In this document: positions 8,786-17,270 of the stretch, in pieces
Layout of the letters: each line of letters starts with the position of its first letter
Position numbering within the stretch: position 1 is the first letter of the stretch
Source: Alphaproteobacteria bacterium
Lineage (GTDB): Bacteria; Pseudomonadota; Alphaproteobacteria; Acetobacterales; Acetobacteraceae
Reading direction: 5' to 3'
DNA: 64,000 bases
Assembly (NCBI GenBank): GCA_016869735.1
Contig: VGDL01000006.1
Coordinates: 29,784-93,783 of the forward strand
Notes under the pieces: model-generated
The model's input: the letters and a program-made list of their open reading frames with translations, nothing else
Told to the model about the DNA's origin: nothing
Databases searched by the model: none
Made by a program: the position numbers and the translations under genes

Positions 8786-10144
8786 ATGATGCGCTTGACC
8801 CGTCGCCAGACCCTTGCCTCTGCCGCTGCGCTATGCGCGGCAGCCCCGGCCAATGCCCAGAACGCCGCGCCGCCGCCGAGGCCATTATTTGGCGCACGGC
8901 ATTGGCGCCTGGCCAATGGGTTGGAGGTTGCCTTCATCCCCTTCAGCCGCGCGCCGGTGGTCACGCAGTATTTGTTCTATGCTGCGGGCGGGGCGGAAGA
9001 CCCGGCGGGCCGTTCGGGTGTTGCGCATTTTCTTGAACATATGATGTTCAAGGGCAGCCCCAAGATTGGGGTTGGGGATTTTTCGCGGCTGGTGGCGCGG
9101 GAAGGGGGCAACGACAATGCTTTCACGTCGCGCGATGTCACGGCCTATCACCAGGCGGTGGGGGCTTCCCGCCTTGGCATGATCCTGGAGATGGAGGCGG
9201 ACCGCATGGCCGCACCCCTGATCCCGCAGGAATTCATGGAAAGTGAGCGCGGCGTGGTGCTGGAAGAACGCCAGCAAAGGACCGATTCCAACCCAAGGGC
9301 TCGGTTCCGGGAGGCGTTTACGGCCGCCCTTTGGGGCCGCCAGCATTGGGCGGGCCGGCCGATCATTGGCTGGGAAGATGAAATTCGCGCGATTTCCCGC
9401 GATGATCTGGTGGGCTTCCATGCGCGGTTTTATGCGCCCTCCAATGCGACGCTGGTGATCAGCGGCGCCGTGCCGGAAGATGTAGTGCGTCGGCTGGTGG
9501 ATCAGCATTACGGCAGCATCCCGGTGCGGGAAGCGGCAAGGCGGGATCGTGCGCCGCAGCCGGCGCAGGCCGTGGAACCAAGGTTGATCCGGCGTGATCC
9601 GATGACGCGCGATGCGCTGTTCCTGAAGGCCTGGATGGCGCCCTCGCTGACAGCGGGGGAAAGCGCCCATGCGCTGCCGCTGGAAGTGCTTTCGCATCTG
9701 CTGGGCGGCGGCCAGGGCAGCCGGCTGCATAAGGCGCTTGTGGAAAGCGGCCTCGCGGTATCAGCCGGCACGGGGTATGATGGTGATGCGGCGGGCATGA
9801 CGGAGTTTTATCTTTCCGCCATGCCGCGACCGGGCGTTGCGCCGGAACGGCTGGAGGAGGCCGCGAATGGCGTGATCGAGACGCTGATCCAGCAAGGCCC
9901 GACCGAAGCGGAAGTAGCGCGGGCAATCCGGCAACTTACCGCCGGCGCGATGCTGGCACTTGATGGCTTTGGCGCCGGGCCGCGCATGGTGGGCGGGACG
10001 CTTGCGATTGGCTTGCCCTTGGATGCGGTGGAATTCTGGCCGGCGCGGATCAGCGCGGTGACGCGTGATCAGGTGGAAGTCGCGGCGCGCGCGGTTTTGC
10101 CAAGCGCCCCCAATACCGCCGCCTGGCTGCTGCCCAGCGCATGA
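8786..10144 (+). CDS. M16-family zinc peptidase, catalytic subunit
   Basis: 452 residues. A Tat-like signal (TRRQTLASAAALCAAAPANAQ) is followed by the M16 domain with the inverted zinc motif HFLEH (about residues 83-87) and a downstream Glu-containing helix. Such periplasmic pitrilysin-like peptidases work as heterodimers with a second, non-catalytic M16 protein, here encoded next. Two ATG codons (8786 and 8789) are adjacent; the site upstream is a G-run. The substrate is unknown. Confidence 0.94.
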   Translation: MMRLTRRQTLASAAALCAAAPANAQNAAPPPRPLFGARHWRLANGLEVAFIPFSRAPVVTQYLFYAAGGAEDPAGRSGVAHFLEHMMFKGSPKIGVGDFSRLVAREGGNDNAFTSRDVTAYHQAVGASRLGMILEMEADRMAAPLIPQEFMESERGVVLEERQQRTDSNPRARFREAFTAALWGRQHWAGRPIIGWEDEIRAISRDDLVGFHARFYAPSNATLVISGAVPEDVVRRLVDQHYGSIPVREAARRDRAPQPAQAVEPRLIRRDPMTRDALFLKAWMAPSLTAGESAHALPLEVLSHLLGGGQGSRLHKALVESGLAVSAGTGYDGDAAGMTEFYLSAMPRPGVAPERLEEAANGVIETLIQQGPTEAEVARAIRQLTAGAMLALDGFGAGPRMVGGTLAIGLPLDAVEFWPARISAVTRDQVEVAARAVLPSAPNTAAWLLPSA

Positions 10145-11394
10145 GCACGCCATTTCGCCTGCCCATTCAGCGCGTGGTGGCGCATGGGCTCACCGCCTGG
10201 CTGGTTGAGGATCATTCCGTGCCGGTGGTCTCCTTGTCCTGGTCATGGCCGGGTGGGGCAGCCTTTGATGCGCCGGGGCGTGAGGGCACGGCTAGCCTTG
10301 CGGCGGCGCTGCTGACGGAAGGTGCGGGCGATTTGCCGGCAGCGGCCTTCACCGATGCGCTGCGCGATGCCGGGATTGGGCTTTCCTTCGGCGCGGGGCG
10401 GGATGATGTGGATGCCGGGTTTCGCTGCCTGATCGATGCCCTGCCGGAGGCTGAACGCCTTGCGCGCTTGGCGATGACCGCGCCACGCTTGGATCAGGCG
10501 GCGATTGAAAGGCTGCGGGCGCGGGCCATTGCCGGGGCGCGGCAATCGTTGGAAACACCGCGCGGCCAGGCGGGGCGTGCCTTCTGGTCGGCTGCCTTTC
10601 CGGCGCATACGGCAGGGCGTCCTGCGGGCGGCACAGCGGAAAGCTTGGCTGCCATCACGCCTGAAGATTTACGCGGCCTGCTTGGCGGGCAATTGCGGCG
10701 GGATGGGCTCACCATCGCCGCTGCCGGCGCCATCCGCCCGGATGATTTGGCGGCCTTGCTGGGGCGACTTTTCGCGGGGCTGCCGGCGGGCGCGCCTGAA
10801 ACGCCGCCCTCATTGCCCGGCTTTACCAGCTTCGGCCAGCGCGTGATCGGCATTGATAGCCCGCAATCCCAGGCGATTTTCGGGCATGAAGGCATTGCCG
10901 CGCGCGATCCGCAATTTGAAGTGGCGCAGGTCGTATTGCGTATTTTCGGCGGTGGCGGGTTTTCCTCGCGGCTCACGGAATCGGTGCGCGTCAAGCGCGG
11001 GCTGACCTACGGCATTGGGGTTGGGATCGATACCGGGTTTGGCGGCGGCGTGCTGGCCGGCAGTGTCGCCAGCGATAATGGCAAAATCGCCGAGGCGCTG
11101 GCGGTGACGCGCGATGAATGGGCGCGCATGGCGGCGGATGGGCCAACGGACGCTGAAATGACAGAAGCGGTGGCGTTTCTGACCGGATCGCTGGCGCTGC
11201 AATTCACTGATAGTCGGCGGATCGCGAATACACTGATGGCGATGCAGCGTAATGAACGGGCGATTGATTGGCTGGATGGCAGAACGGAAAGGCTGCGCGC
11301 GATCAGCCGCGATGATGCGGCGCGCATGGCGCGGCGGCTATTGAAGCCTGAGGCGCTTTCAGTTGTGGTGGCGGGGCGGCCTGTAGGTCTTTAG
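10141..11394 (+). CDS. M16-family peptidase-like protein, non-catalytic partner
   Basis: 417 residues. The first M16 lobe aligns (HGLTAWLVEDHSVPVVSLS, then GREGTASLAAALLTEGAG) but the HxxEH zinc motif is absent, as in regulatory partners of the M16B pair. The C-terminal lobe has the conserved GGGFSSRL and RGLTYGIG segments. The start overlaps the upstream stop (ATGA). No signal peptide is evident, which is odd for a partner of a secreted peptidase and deserves checking. Confidence 0.92.
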   Translation: MSTPFRLPIQRVVAHGLTAWLVEDHSVPVVSLSWSWPGGAAFDAPGREGTASLAAALLTEGAGDLPAAAFTDALRDAGIGLSFGAGRDDVDAGFRCLIDALPEAERLARLAMTAPRLDQAAIERLRARAIAGARQSLETPRGQAGRAFWSAAFPAHTAGRPAGGTAESLAAITPEDLRGLLGGQLRRDGLTIAAAGAIRPDDLAALLGRLFAGLPAGAPETPPSLPGFTSFGQRVIGIDSPQSQAIFGHEGIAARDPQFEVAQVVLRIFGGGGFSSRLTESVRVKRGLTYGIGVGIDTGFGGGVLAGSVASDNGKIAEALAVTRDEWARMAADGPTDAEMTEAVAFLTGSLALQFTDSRRIANTLMAMQRNERAIDWLDGRTERLRAISRDDAARMARRLLKPEALSVVVAGRPVGL

Positions 11395-11462
11395 GCTCGG
11401 GCTTGCGCCCGGCGCCAGCTTTGCGCAGGCTGCGATCCTCTTGCAGGATTCCACGCAGCACC

Positions 11463-12083
11463 ATGCCTGATATTTCGGAACAAACCTTGATCCCCGCGCC
11501 GCTTGGCGTGGTTTGGCCCTTGCTGAGCGACCCGGCCGAGGTCGCGGCCTGTATCCCCGGCGCGCAATTGGCGCCTTCGATCGGGGATGGCCTCTGGCGC
11601 GGTTCCATCAAGGTGAAATTCGGCCCTACCACGGCAGCATTTCGTGGTGAGGCAAAGCTTGAATATGACCATGATGCGCATCGCTGCCGCATTGAAGGGC
11701 GCGGCATTGACCAGCGCGGCGCATCGCGCGCACTCGCCAATGGTGATGTGCTCGCGGTGGCCGAAGGCGAAGCAACCCGGCTGACCGTGAATGGCAGCTT
11801 CACCGTAACCGGCCCTTTGGAGACCTTCGCCAATGCCGGCGGTGTGCATGTGGCGCGCGCCCTTTTGGCGGAATTCGCAAACAACATGGCGAACCGCGCC
11901 ATGGCCGCAGCACCCGCCGTCGCACCCGCAGCGGAACCGGCAGCGCCAGCAGCGGCCGCGCCCGCCGCACCACCTCCTCCGCCACCACCGCCTGCGCCGG
12001 CGGCGGAGCTTAATGCTTTCGGCCTGCTTTGGCGGGCTTTTCTTTCCTGGTTCAGCAGTCTTTTCGGCAAAGGGAATAAATAA
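11463..12083 (+). CDS. SRPBCC (CoxG-like) protein with Pro/Ala linker
   Basis: 206 residues from ATG 11463. Residues 1-140 match the CoxG/SRPBCC fold (IPAPLGVVWPLLSDPAEVAACIPGAQL, then GSIKVKFGP). A Pro/Ala-rich linker (about 145-180) leads to a hydrophobic C-terminal segment (FGLLWRAFLSWFSSLFG) that probably anchors it to the membrane. CoxG is known to recruit CO dehydrogenase to the membrane, but no cox genes are here. Three bases separate it from the ThDP enzyme, so it may anchor or assist that enzyme instead. Confidence 0.85.
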   Translation: MPDISEQTLIPAPLGVVWPLLSDPAEVAACIPGAQLAPSIGDGLWRGSIKVKFGPTTAAFRGEAKLEYDHDAHRCRIEGRGIDQRGASRALANGDVLAVAEGEATRLTVNGSFTVTGPLETFANAGGVHVARALLAEFANNMANRAMAAAPAVAPAAEPAAPAAAAPAAPPPPPPPPAPAAELNAFGLLWRAFLSWFSSLFGKGNK

Positions 12084-12085
12084 TC

Positions 12086-13750
12086 ATGGCAGCGCCCAAG
12101 CTTTCTGATGTTCTGGCAACGGTCTTCGCGCAGGAAGGTTGCGATACGCTTTTCACCTTGATGGGTGATGCGAATATGTATTGGACCGAGGCAATGCAGC
12201 GCCAGCCGGGGATGAATATCATCCATGCGCGGCATGAACATTGCGCCGTTGCGATGGCGGACGCTTACGCACGCGCCACCGGCAAGGTTGGTGTTGCTTC
12301 CACCACCTGCGGGCCGGGCTTTACGCAAATCATGACCGGGCTTGCCATTGCTGCGCGGGCCAATACGCCGATGGTGGTGTTTGCGGGTGATTCACCGATC
12401 GCCGCACCCTATTACATTCAGCAGATTGATATGGCGCCGCTGACGCAGGCAACGGGTGCGCATCATATCTCCGTCAAAACCATGGATCGCGCTTTGGATA
12501 ATGTGCGCGAAGCCTTCCATTTCGCCGCACTGGAACGCCGCCCCGTTGTGATCAGCATCCCGATGGACCTGCAAAAGCAGGCCTATCCGCATATGGTGGA
12601 TTACATTCCATCCGCTGATTATCTGCCCGTGCCGCAGCGCCCGCAGCCTGATCCGATGCTGGTTCAAAAGCTGGTTGAGATGATCGCAGCCGCTGAAAAG
12701 CCGATCATCATCGCAGGCCGCGGGGCGAAGCTTTCCCAGGCGCGTGGGGCGATTGAAGAAATGGCGGAAGCCATGGGCGCGCTGCTCGCGACATCGCTGC
12801 AAGCCAAGGGGCTGTTCACCGGCAATCGCTTCGCCATGGATATCTCGGGCGCCTATGCCAGTGATTTCTCGCGCGAACGCTTTGCCGAAGCGGATCTGGT
12901 GATCGGCATCGGCGTTGGGCTTGGCGCCTATACGACGGAAAGCGGTTACCTCTATCCCGGCGCGCAGACGGTGCAGATTGATATCGGCCCGCGTGGGTTA
13001 TGGCAGGGGCTGCGCACGGCGGATTTGCATATCCGCGCCGATGCTAAGGCGGCGGCAGAAGCGGTGACTGCGGCGATCAAGCGCCATAGCGCTTCCGGCA
13101 AGCGCTTCCGCAGCGATGAAATGGCCGCGCTGATTGCCGCCGATGTGCCGGACCGCAAGGAATTCACCATCGCCCCTGGTACGGTTGATCCGCGCAAGGC
13201 GATCATGGAATTGGATGCGGTGGTGCCCAAGGATTGGGATGTGGTGATTGGCGGCGGGCATTACCTTGGCTTTGCCATGACCTATCTGAAGGGCCGCGCT
13301 GCCGAACGTTATCATGTCGTCAGCGATTTCGGCGCCATCGGCAATGGCCTGCCGGCGGCGATTGGCGTCGCCGCCGCGCGCAAGGATGGCAAGGTGCTGC
13401 TGATTGAAGGCGATGGCAGCTTGCTAATGCATATCCAGGAATTGGAAACCGCGCGCCGGCATGGCGTGAAATTCCTGATGGCGATCATCAATGATGGCGG
13501 CTATGGCGCGGAAATCCATAAATTCCGCGCGGGCAATATTGATGCCGGTATCGTCATTCATGGCCGCGGCGATCTGGCGGGTGTCGCCAATGGCTTTGGC
13601 GTGCGCGGCCAGACGGTCAGCGCGTTTGGCCAAATGGGCGCGATGTTTGAAACCCACCAAAGCGGCAATAGCGCCAGCCTTTGGGATGTGCACACCGATG
13701 ATACGGTGGTGTCACGCCCCTATCGCCGGATTCATTACGGGGAAGCCTGA
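12086..13750 (+). CDS. Thiamine-diphosphate-dependent enzyme (acetolactate synthase-like)
   Basis: 554 residues with the three ThDP-enzyme domains. The catalytic Glu lies at residue 51 (ARHEHCAVAMADAYARATG) and the ThDP/Mg motif at about 442 (EGDGSLLMHIQELETA...INDGGYG). Family members decarboxylate or ligate 2-oxo acids (acetolactate synthase, benzoylformate decarboxylase, oxalyl-CoA decarboxylase relatives). No regulatory subunit is present, so a catabolic rather than branched-chain biosynthetic role is likelier. It appears co-transcribed with the SRPBCC gene. Confidence 0.9.
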   Translation: MAAPKLSDVLATVFAQEGCDTLFTLMGDANMYWTEAMQRQPGMNIIHARHEHCAVAMADAYARATGKVGVASTTCGPGFTQIMTGLAIAARANTPMVVFAGDSPIAAPYYIQQIDMAPLTQATGAHHISVKTMDRALDNVREAFHFAALERRPVVISIPMDLQKQAYPHMVDYIPSADYLPVPQRPQPDPMLVQKLVEMIAAAEKPIIIAGRGAKLSQARGAIEEMAEAMGALLATSLQAKGLFTGNRFAMDISGAYASDFSRERFAEADLVIGIGVGLGAYTTESGYLYPGAQTVQIDIGPRGLWQGLRTADLHIRADAKAAAEAVTAAIKRHSASGKRFRSDEMAALIAADVPDRKEFTIAPGTVDPRKAIMELDAVVPKDWDVVIGGGHYLGFAMTYLKGRAAERYHVVSDFGAIGNGLPAAIGVAAARKDGKVLLIEGDGSLLMHIQELETARRHGVKFLMAIINDGGYGAEIHKFRAGNIDAGIVIHGRGDLAGVANGFGVRGQTVSAFGQMGAMFETHQSGNSASLWDVHTDDTVVSRPYRRIHYGEA

Positions 13751-13753
13751 ATC

Positions 13754-13784
13754 AAAAAGGGCGCTGCCTTATCGTGCAGCGCCC
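13754..13784 (-). terminator. Intrinsic terminator, leftward (enoyl-CoA hydratase)
   Basis: A nine-bp perfect stem (GGGCGCTGC at 13759-13767, GCAGCGCCC at 13776-13784). The five A at 13754-13758 read as a U-run after the stem on the minus strand. It sits between convergent genes and would also slow rightward transcription. Confidence 0.8.
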
Positions 13785-13799
13785 GTTAGATGGGGTTTA

Positions 13800-14579
13800 T
13801 CAGCGCCCGCGAAACACGGGCGCTCTTTTTTCGCGGAAGGCGGCAAGGCCTTCCTGGATATCCTCGCTTTCCTTGCACAGCCGGGCGCGTTCGGCACAGG
13901 CCGCGGCATCCAGCGCGCCATGGCCGATTTCATTCAGCGCCTTCTTCATGCCCTGAATGGCGAGCGGCGCACCATTCACTAAAGTGGTCGCAAGCTGATC
14001 CACCGCCGCATCCAATTCGGCCGGCGCGACCAATTGCGTAAGGTAGCCGATGCGGAGCAATTCCTCCGCCCCAAGTTTTTCAGCCGTCAGGAAAAGCCGC
14101 TTCGCATTATTCAGCCCAAGGCGGGAAACATAGCGGGAAAGCCCTGTCGGGTAATAATGCACGCCAAGCCGCGCGGCTGGCATGAACATTTCCGTCCCCG
14201 TCACCCCAATGCGGAAATCGGCGGTCAGCGCGAAATCCGTGGAACCGCCATAAACGCCGCCTTGCAGCCGGCAGATTGTCGGTACACGCACCGCTTCAAA
14301 TCGGTCCACCATGGCTTCAAAGGTCGGCGCGCGGGCGGCGGCTTCCTTGTCTTCCGCGAAGCCGCCCAAATGAAAGCCCGCACTGAAGGCCGGCCCGCTT
14401 GCGGCCAGGATCAGCACACGGAGCGACGGGTTGGCATCCACCTGTTCCAGGTAATCCATGATGCGGATGATATCGCCAGGCTCGATCCGGTTGCGATGGC
14501 GGGAACGATGCAGGCGGATGGTGGCGCGGCTGCCCGCGATCTCAAGGCTTGGCGGATCAAGGCGGGTATCTTCGGTCAT
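13800..14579 (-). CDS. Enoyl-CoA hydratase/isomerase-family protein
   Basis: 259 residues. The crotonase fold is evident: the oxyanion-hole segment SAGFHLGGF and the GGVYGGSTDFALTADFRIG helix. The usual Glu pair of a classical hydratase is not clearly present (the second position reads GGSTD), so it may be an isomerase or a hydrolase-type member. It lies at the downstream end of a leftward catabolic block and is followed by an intrinsic terminator. Confidence 0.88.
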   Translation of the reverse strand: MTEDTRLDPPSLEIAGSRATIRLHRSRHRNRIEPGDIIRIMDYLEQVDANPSLRVLILAASGPAFSAGFHLGGFAEDKEAAARAPTFEAMVDRFEAVRVPTICRLQGGVYGGSTDFALTADFRIGVTGTEMFMPAARLGVHYYPTGLSRYVSRLGLNNAKRLFLTAEKLGAEELLRIGYLTQLVAPAELDAAVDQLATTLVNGAPLAIQGMKKALNEIGHGALDAAACAERARLCKESEDIQEGLAAFREKRAPVFRGR

Positions 14580-14652
14580 GGGGTCCCTCTCATGGGCTCA
14601 TCTTGTCTCAGATTTCAGGCTGCGGCGCCATTGCAAGGGGCGCCGCGCAAAC

Positions 14653-14678
14653 AAAAAAGGGCGGCCCGAAAGCCGCCC
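14653..14678 (-). terminator. Intrinsic terminator, leftward (Bug protein gene)
   Basis: Stem GGGCGGC (14659-14665) / GCCGCCC (14672-14678) with loop CCGAAA; six A at 14653-14658 form the U-run on the minus strand. It lies just downstream of the Bug-protein gene ending at 14703. Confidence 0.82.
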
Positions 14679-14702
14679 CAATGCCGCGAAGGAAAGGCCA
14701 GA

Positions 14703-15686
14703 TCAGCCATCCACGCGGAGATTATTGGCCTGAATAATCTCACGGAATTCCTCACGATGGCGGGCGAGGAAGGCCGTGAAGTCCGCCGTATTGCGATATT
14801 GCGGCTGGAAGCCGATCTGCGCGAGGCGGGCCTTCACCTCAGGCGTTGCCATGGATTTTTGGGTCTCCGCGGCCAAACGCTCAACAATCGGGCGCGGCGT
14901 GCCGGCAGGCAGCATGAAGCCGCCGAAAGCGCCAGCATCGTAACCTTCCACACCCGGCAGGCGTGCCAGGGGCATCAATTCGGGCGCCAATTCCGTGCCG
15001 TCCTTCAGGGTGACGCCAAGCGCACGCACTGCACCTTGACGGAACAGGGCCTGTGTGGCGACCAGGGTTTCGATGGCGAAATCCACCTGACCACCTGTAA
15101 CGGCGGTCAGCCCCGGGCCGCTGCCCTGGAAGGGCACATGCACCGCATCCAGCTTGGCGCGGGAGAGGAACATGAGCGTGATCAGATGTGCCGCCGCCCC
15201 AGTGCCGGAAGTGGCATAGGTGTATTTGCCGGGCTCGGCCCGCACTTTGGCCACGAATTCCGCAGCGGTCTGGGCCGGGAAATCCTTGCGCACAATCAGC
15301 GCAAAGGGGGAGATGCCGATCTGCGCGACCGGCGCAAAGTCCTTTGTCACGTCGTAAGGTGTGCGCTGCACAAGCGGCGCCGTGGTGAAGGGCCCGGTAG
15401 AAGCGGCCAAGATGGTGTAGCCATCGGGCGCCGCCTTGGCGACCAGATCAGTGCCGATCATCCCACCCGCGCCGGCGCGGTTTTCCGGCACAATCGGATG
15501 GCCCCAATTATCTGAAATCTTTGACGCATTTACACGAGCCATCAAGTCCGTCGCCTGGCCCGGAGGCCAAGGGATGATCAGGCGCGCCGGCCGAGACGGG
15601 TAGGCGCCCTGGGCGTTGACAATGGCTGGCGCGGCCAGCCCGGCGGTGAGCCCGGTGGCACCAAGCAATAGGGAACGACGATCCAT
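14703..15686 (-). CDS. Bug/TctC-family solute-binding protein
   Basis: 327 residues from ATG 15686, which has AGGAGGT at good spacing. Signal peptide RRSLLLGATGLTAGLAAPAIVNAQ, then the Bug signature YPSRPARLIIPWPPGQATD, ENRAGAGGMIG and PDGYTILAAS. It is a periplasmic receptor for a carboxylate-type ligand that usually works with TctA/TctB membrane proteins; none is adjacent, so it is an orphan receptor. It is monocistronic or the last gene of a unit, with its own terminator. Confidence 0.92.
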   Translation of the reverse strand: MDRRSLLLGATGLTAGLAAPAIVNAQGAYPSRPARLIIPWPPGQATDLMARVNASKISDNWGHPIVPENRAGAGGMIGTDLVAKAAPDGYTILAASTGPFTTAPLVQRTPYDVTKDFAPVAQIGISPFALIVRKDFPAQTAAEFVAKVRAEPGKYTYATSGTGAAAHLITLMFLSRAKLDAVHVPFQGSGPGLTAVTGGQVDFAIETLVATQALFRQGAVRALGVTLKDGTELAPELMPLARLPGVEGYDAGAFGGFMLPAGTPRPIVERLAAETQKSMATPEVKARLAQIGFQPQYRNTADFTAFLARHREEFREIIQANNLRVDG

Positions 15687-15802
15687 GTTCTGCGTGACCT
15701 CCTGTGAGAACTGAGGCATCGCGCGGTGGTGATGACCCCTTGTCACGCTAACTGGATCACAGAAACGTAAAAAACAAGGGCGATCCCGCCAAAAACCCTG
15801 CC

Positions 15803-17098
15803 TCAGGCCGCCTTGGCGGGCAGGGATTTCATGGCAGCGCGGAAGGCATCCAGGGTTTGCGCCACATCGGCGGCGGTATGGGCGAGCGACATATAGAATT
15901 TGCTCTCCCCCTTCAGGATGCCTTGGCTGCGGAAGACGCCATTCACATGCTTCTGCATTGCCGCGTCCTGGCGGATCACGCTCCGGTAGTCCCGGATATC
16001 GCCGGTGGCATAGACCACATCAAACAAAGGCGGCTCACCCACCACCTGGGCGGGGATGCCGGCTTCATGGATCAGGCCGGTCAGACCCTCCATCAGGCTG
16101 CGGCCAGTCGCGAAAATCTGCTCATAGGCGCTGGGTTCGCGCAGCACCGCCATGGTCGCCAGCCCCGCGGCAGACGCGACGGGGTTGCCCGAAAGCGTGC
16201 CGATCTGGGTCAGGAAGCGGTCCTCCCCAACCTGGGCCTTGTCGAATTGCGCCATGATATCAGCGCGCCCACCAAGGGCGGCCAGCGGAAAGCCGCCGCC
16301 GATGATCTTGCCCATGGTGCAGATATCGGGCGTCACGCCGTAATATTCCTGTGCGCCGCCATAAGCGAAGCGGAAGCCGGTCACGACTTCATCAAAAATC
16401 AATGGGATGCCAAGCCGCGCAGTCACCTCCCGGATCGCTTGCAGGAAGCCGGGCTTCGGCGGGATCAGGCGCTGGAAGGGTTCCAGGATCACGCCGCCGA
16501 TCTCATCATGCCGCGCTTCAATCAGCCGCACCGCCGCTTCCGTATCGTTGAAGGGGGCGACCAGCACTTCTCCGCGCACACTATCCGGAATGCCTGGCGT
16601 ATCCGGCACGGCTTCCGGGAAGTTGGCGAGCTTTTTGGGGGCGAGGCTCATCAGCCCCCAATCGCTCATGCCGTGATAGCCGCCTTCGAATTTCACGATC
16701 TTGGGGCGTTGGCGATAGGCACGCGCAAGGCGCATGGCGTAAAGATCAGCCTCAGACCCGGATGAGACAAAGCGCACCTGTTCCACTGCGGGCATGGCAT
16801 CAATAATGGCGGCGGCGAGGCGAATGCCGTGTTCATTATTGGCGAAGAAGGTGGTGCCCTTTGGCAATTGCGCCAGCACGGCTTCCATCACCTTGGGGTG
16901 GTTATGGCCCACATACATGGGGCCGCTGCCGAGCAGATAATCAATATATTCGCGCCCTGAGACATCCCAGACATGAGCGCCACGGCCTTCCCGCAGGATG
17001 ATCTCGGCTGGGAAATTGCCGAAATGCCCGCCCGGCAGCACACGCTTGGCGAGTGCGAGCAGTTCCTGTTCTTCGGCAGATGGCGTGATGCTGGTCAT
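15803..17098 (-). CDS. Class-III PLP aminotransferase (glutamate-1-semialdehyde aminomutase-like)
   Basis: 431 residues. Fold-type I class III features: GSGPMYVGHNHPKV near residue 57, SSGSEADLYAMRLARAYR, FDEVVTGFRFAYGG with the PLP-contacting Asp, and TMGKIIGGGFP carrying the Schiff-base Lys. It resembles GSA aminomutase, but the setting among Bug and other binding proteins suggests a catabolic amine or amino-acid transaminase. Class III also includes amino-phosphonate lyases, relevant to the nearby phn genes, but I see no residue that decides this. Confidence 0.88.
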   Translation of the reverse strand: MTSITPSAEEQELLALAKRVLPGGHFGNFPAEIILREGRGAHVWDVSGREYIDYLLGSGPMYVGHNHPKVMEAVLAQLPKGTTFFANNEHGIRLAAAIIDAMPAVEQVRFVSSGSEADLYAMRLARAYRQRPKIVKFEGGYHGMSDWGLMSLAPKKLANFPEAVPDTPGIPDSVRGEVLVAPFNDTEAAVRLIEARHDEIGGVILEPFQRLIPPKPGFLQAIREVTARLGIPLIFDEVVTGFRFAYGGAQEYYGVTPDICTMGKIIGGGFPLAALGGRADIMAQFDKAQVGEDRFLTQIGTLSGNPVASAAGLATMAVLREPSAYEQIFATGRSLMEGLTGLIHEAGIPAQVVGEPPLFDVVYATGDIRDYRSVIRQDAAMQKHVNGVFRSQGILKGESKFYMSLAHTAADVAQTLDAFRAAMKSLPAKAA

Positions 17099-17211
17099 GG
17101 CGCGGGTTCCTCAAGCTTTGTTGGGCAGAAGGCTAGAACATGATCGGGTCCAGTGAAAACACCCGATCGGTGTGAGGCTTTGATTAGGCGAACAGGGGCC
17201 CCAGATGCGCC

Positions 17212-17239
17212 GAAGGGGGCGGTGTGATCCGCCCCCTTC
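17212..17239 (-). terminator. Strong GC hairpin downstream of the peptide-type binding protein
   Basis: An 11-bp perfect stem (GAAGGGGGCGG at 17212-17222, CCGCCCCCTTC at 17229-17239) with loop TGTGAT. No U-run follows on the minus strand, so it is either a 3'-protecting hairpin or a non-canonical terminator of the gene ending at 17271. Confidence 0.55.
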
Positions 17240-17270
17240 ATTTGGAATGATGGACTACAGCGCCGGTATT

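Noticed and set aside
14034..15515. 493-codon rightward open frame opposite the hydratase and Bug genes
   Set aside because: It crosses two confident leftward genes and their terminator, and its product is low in hydrophobic core residues.
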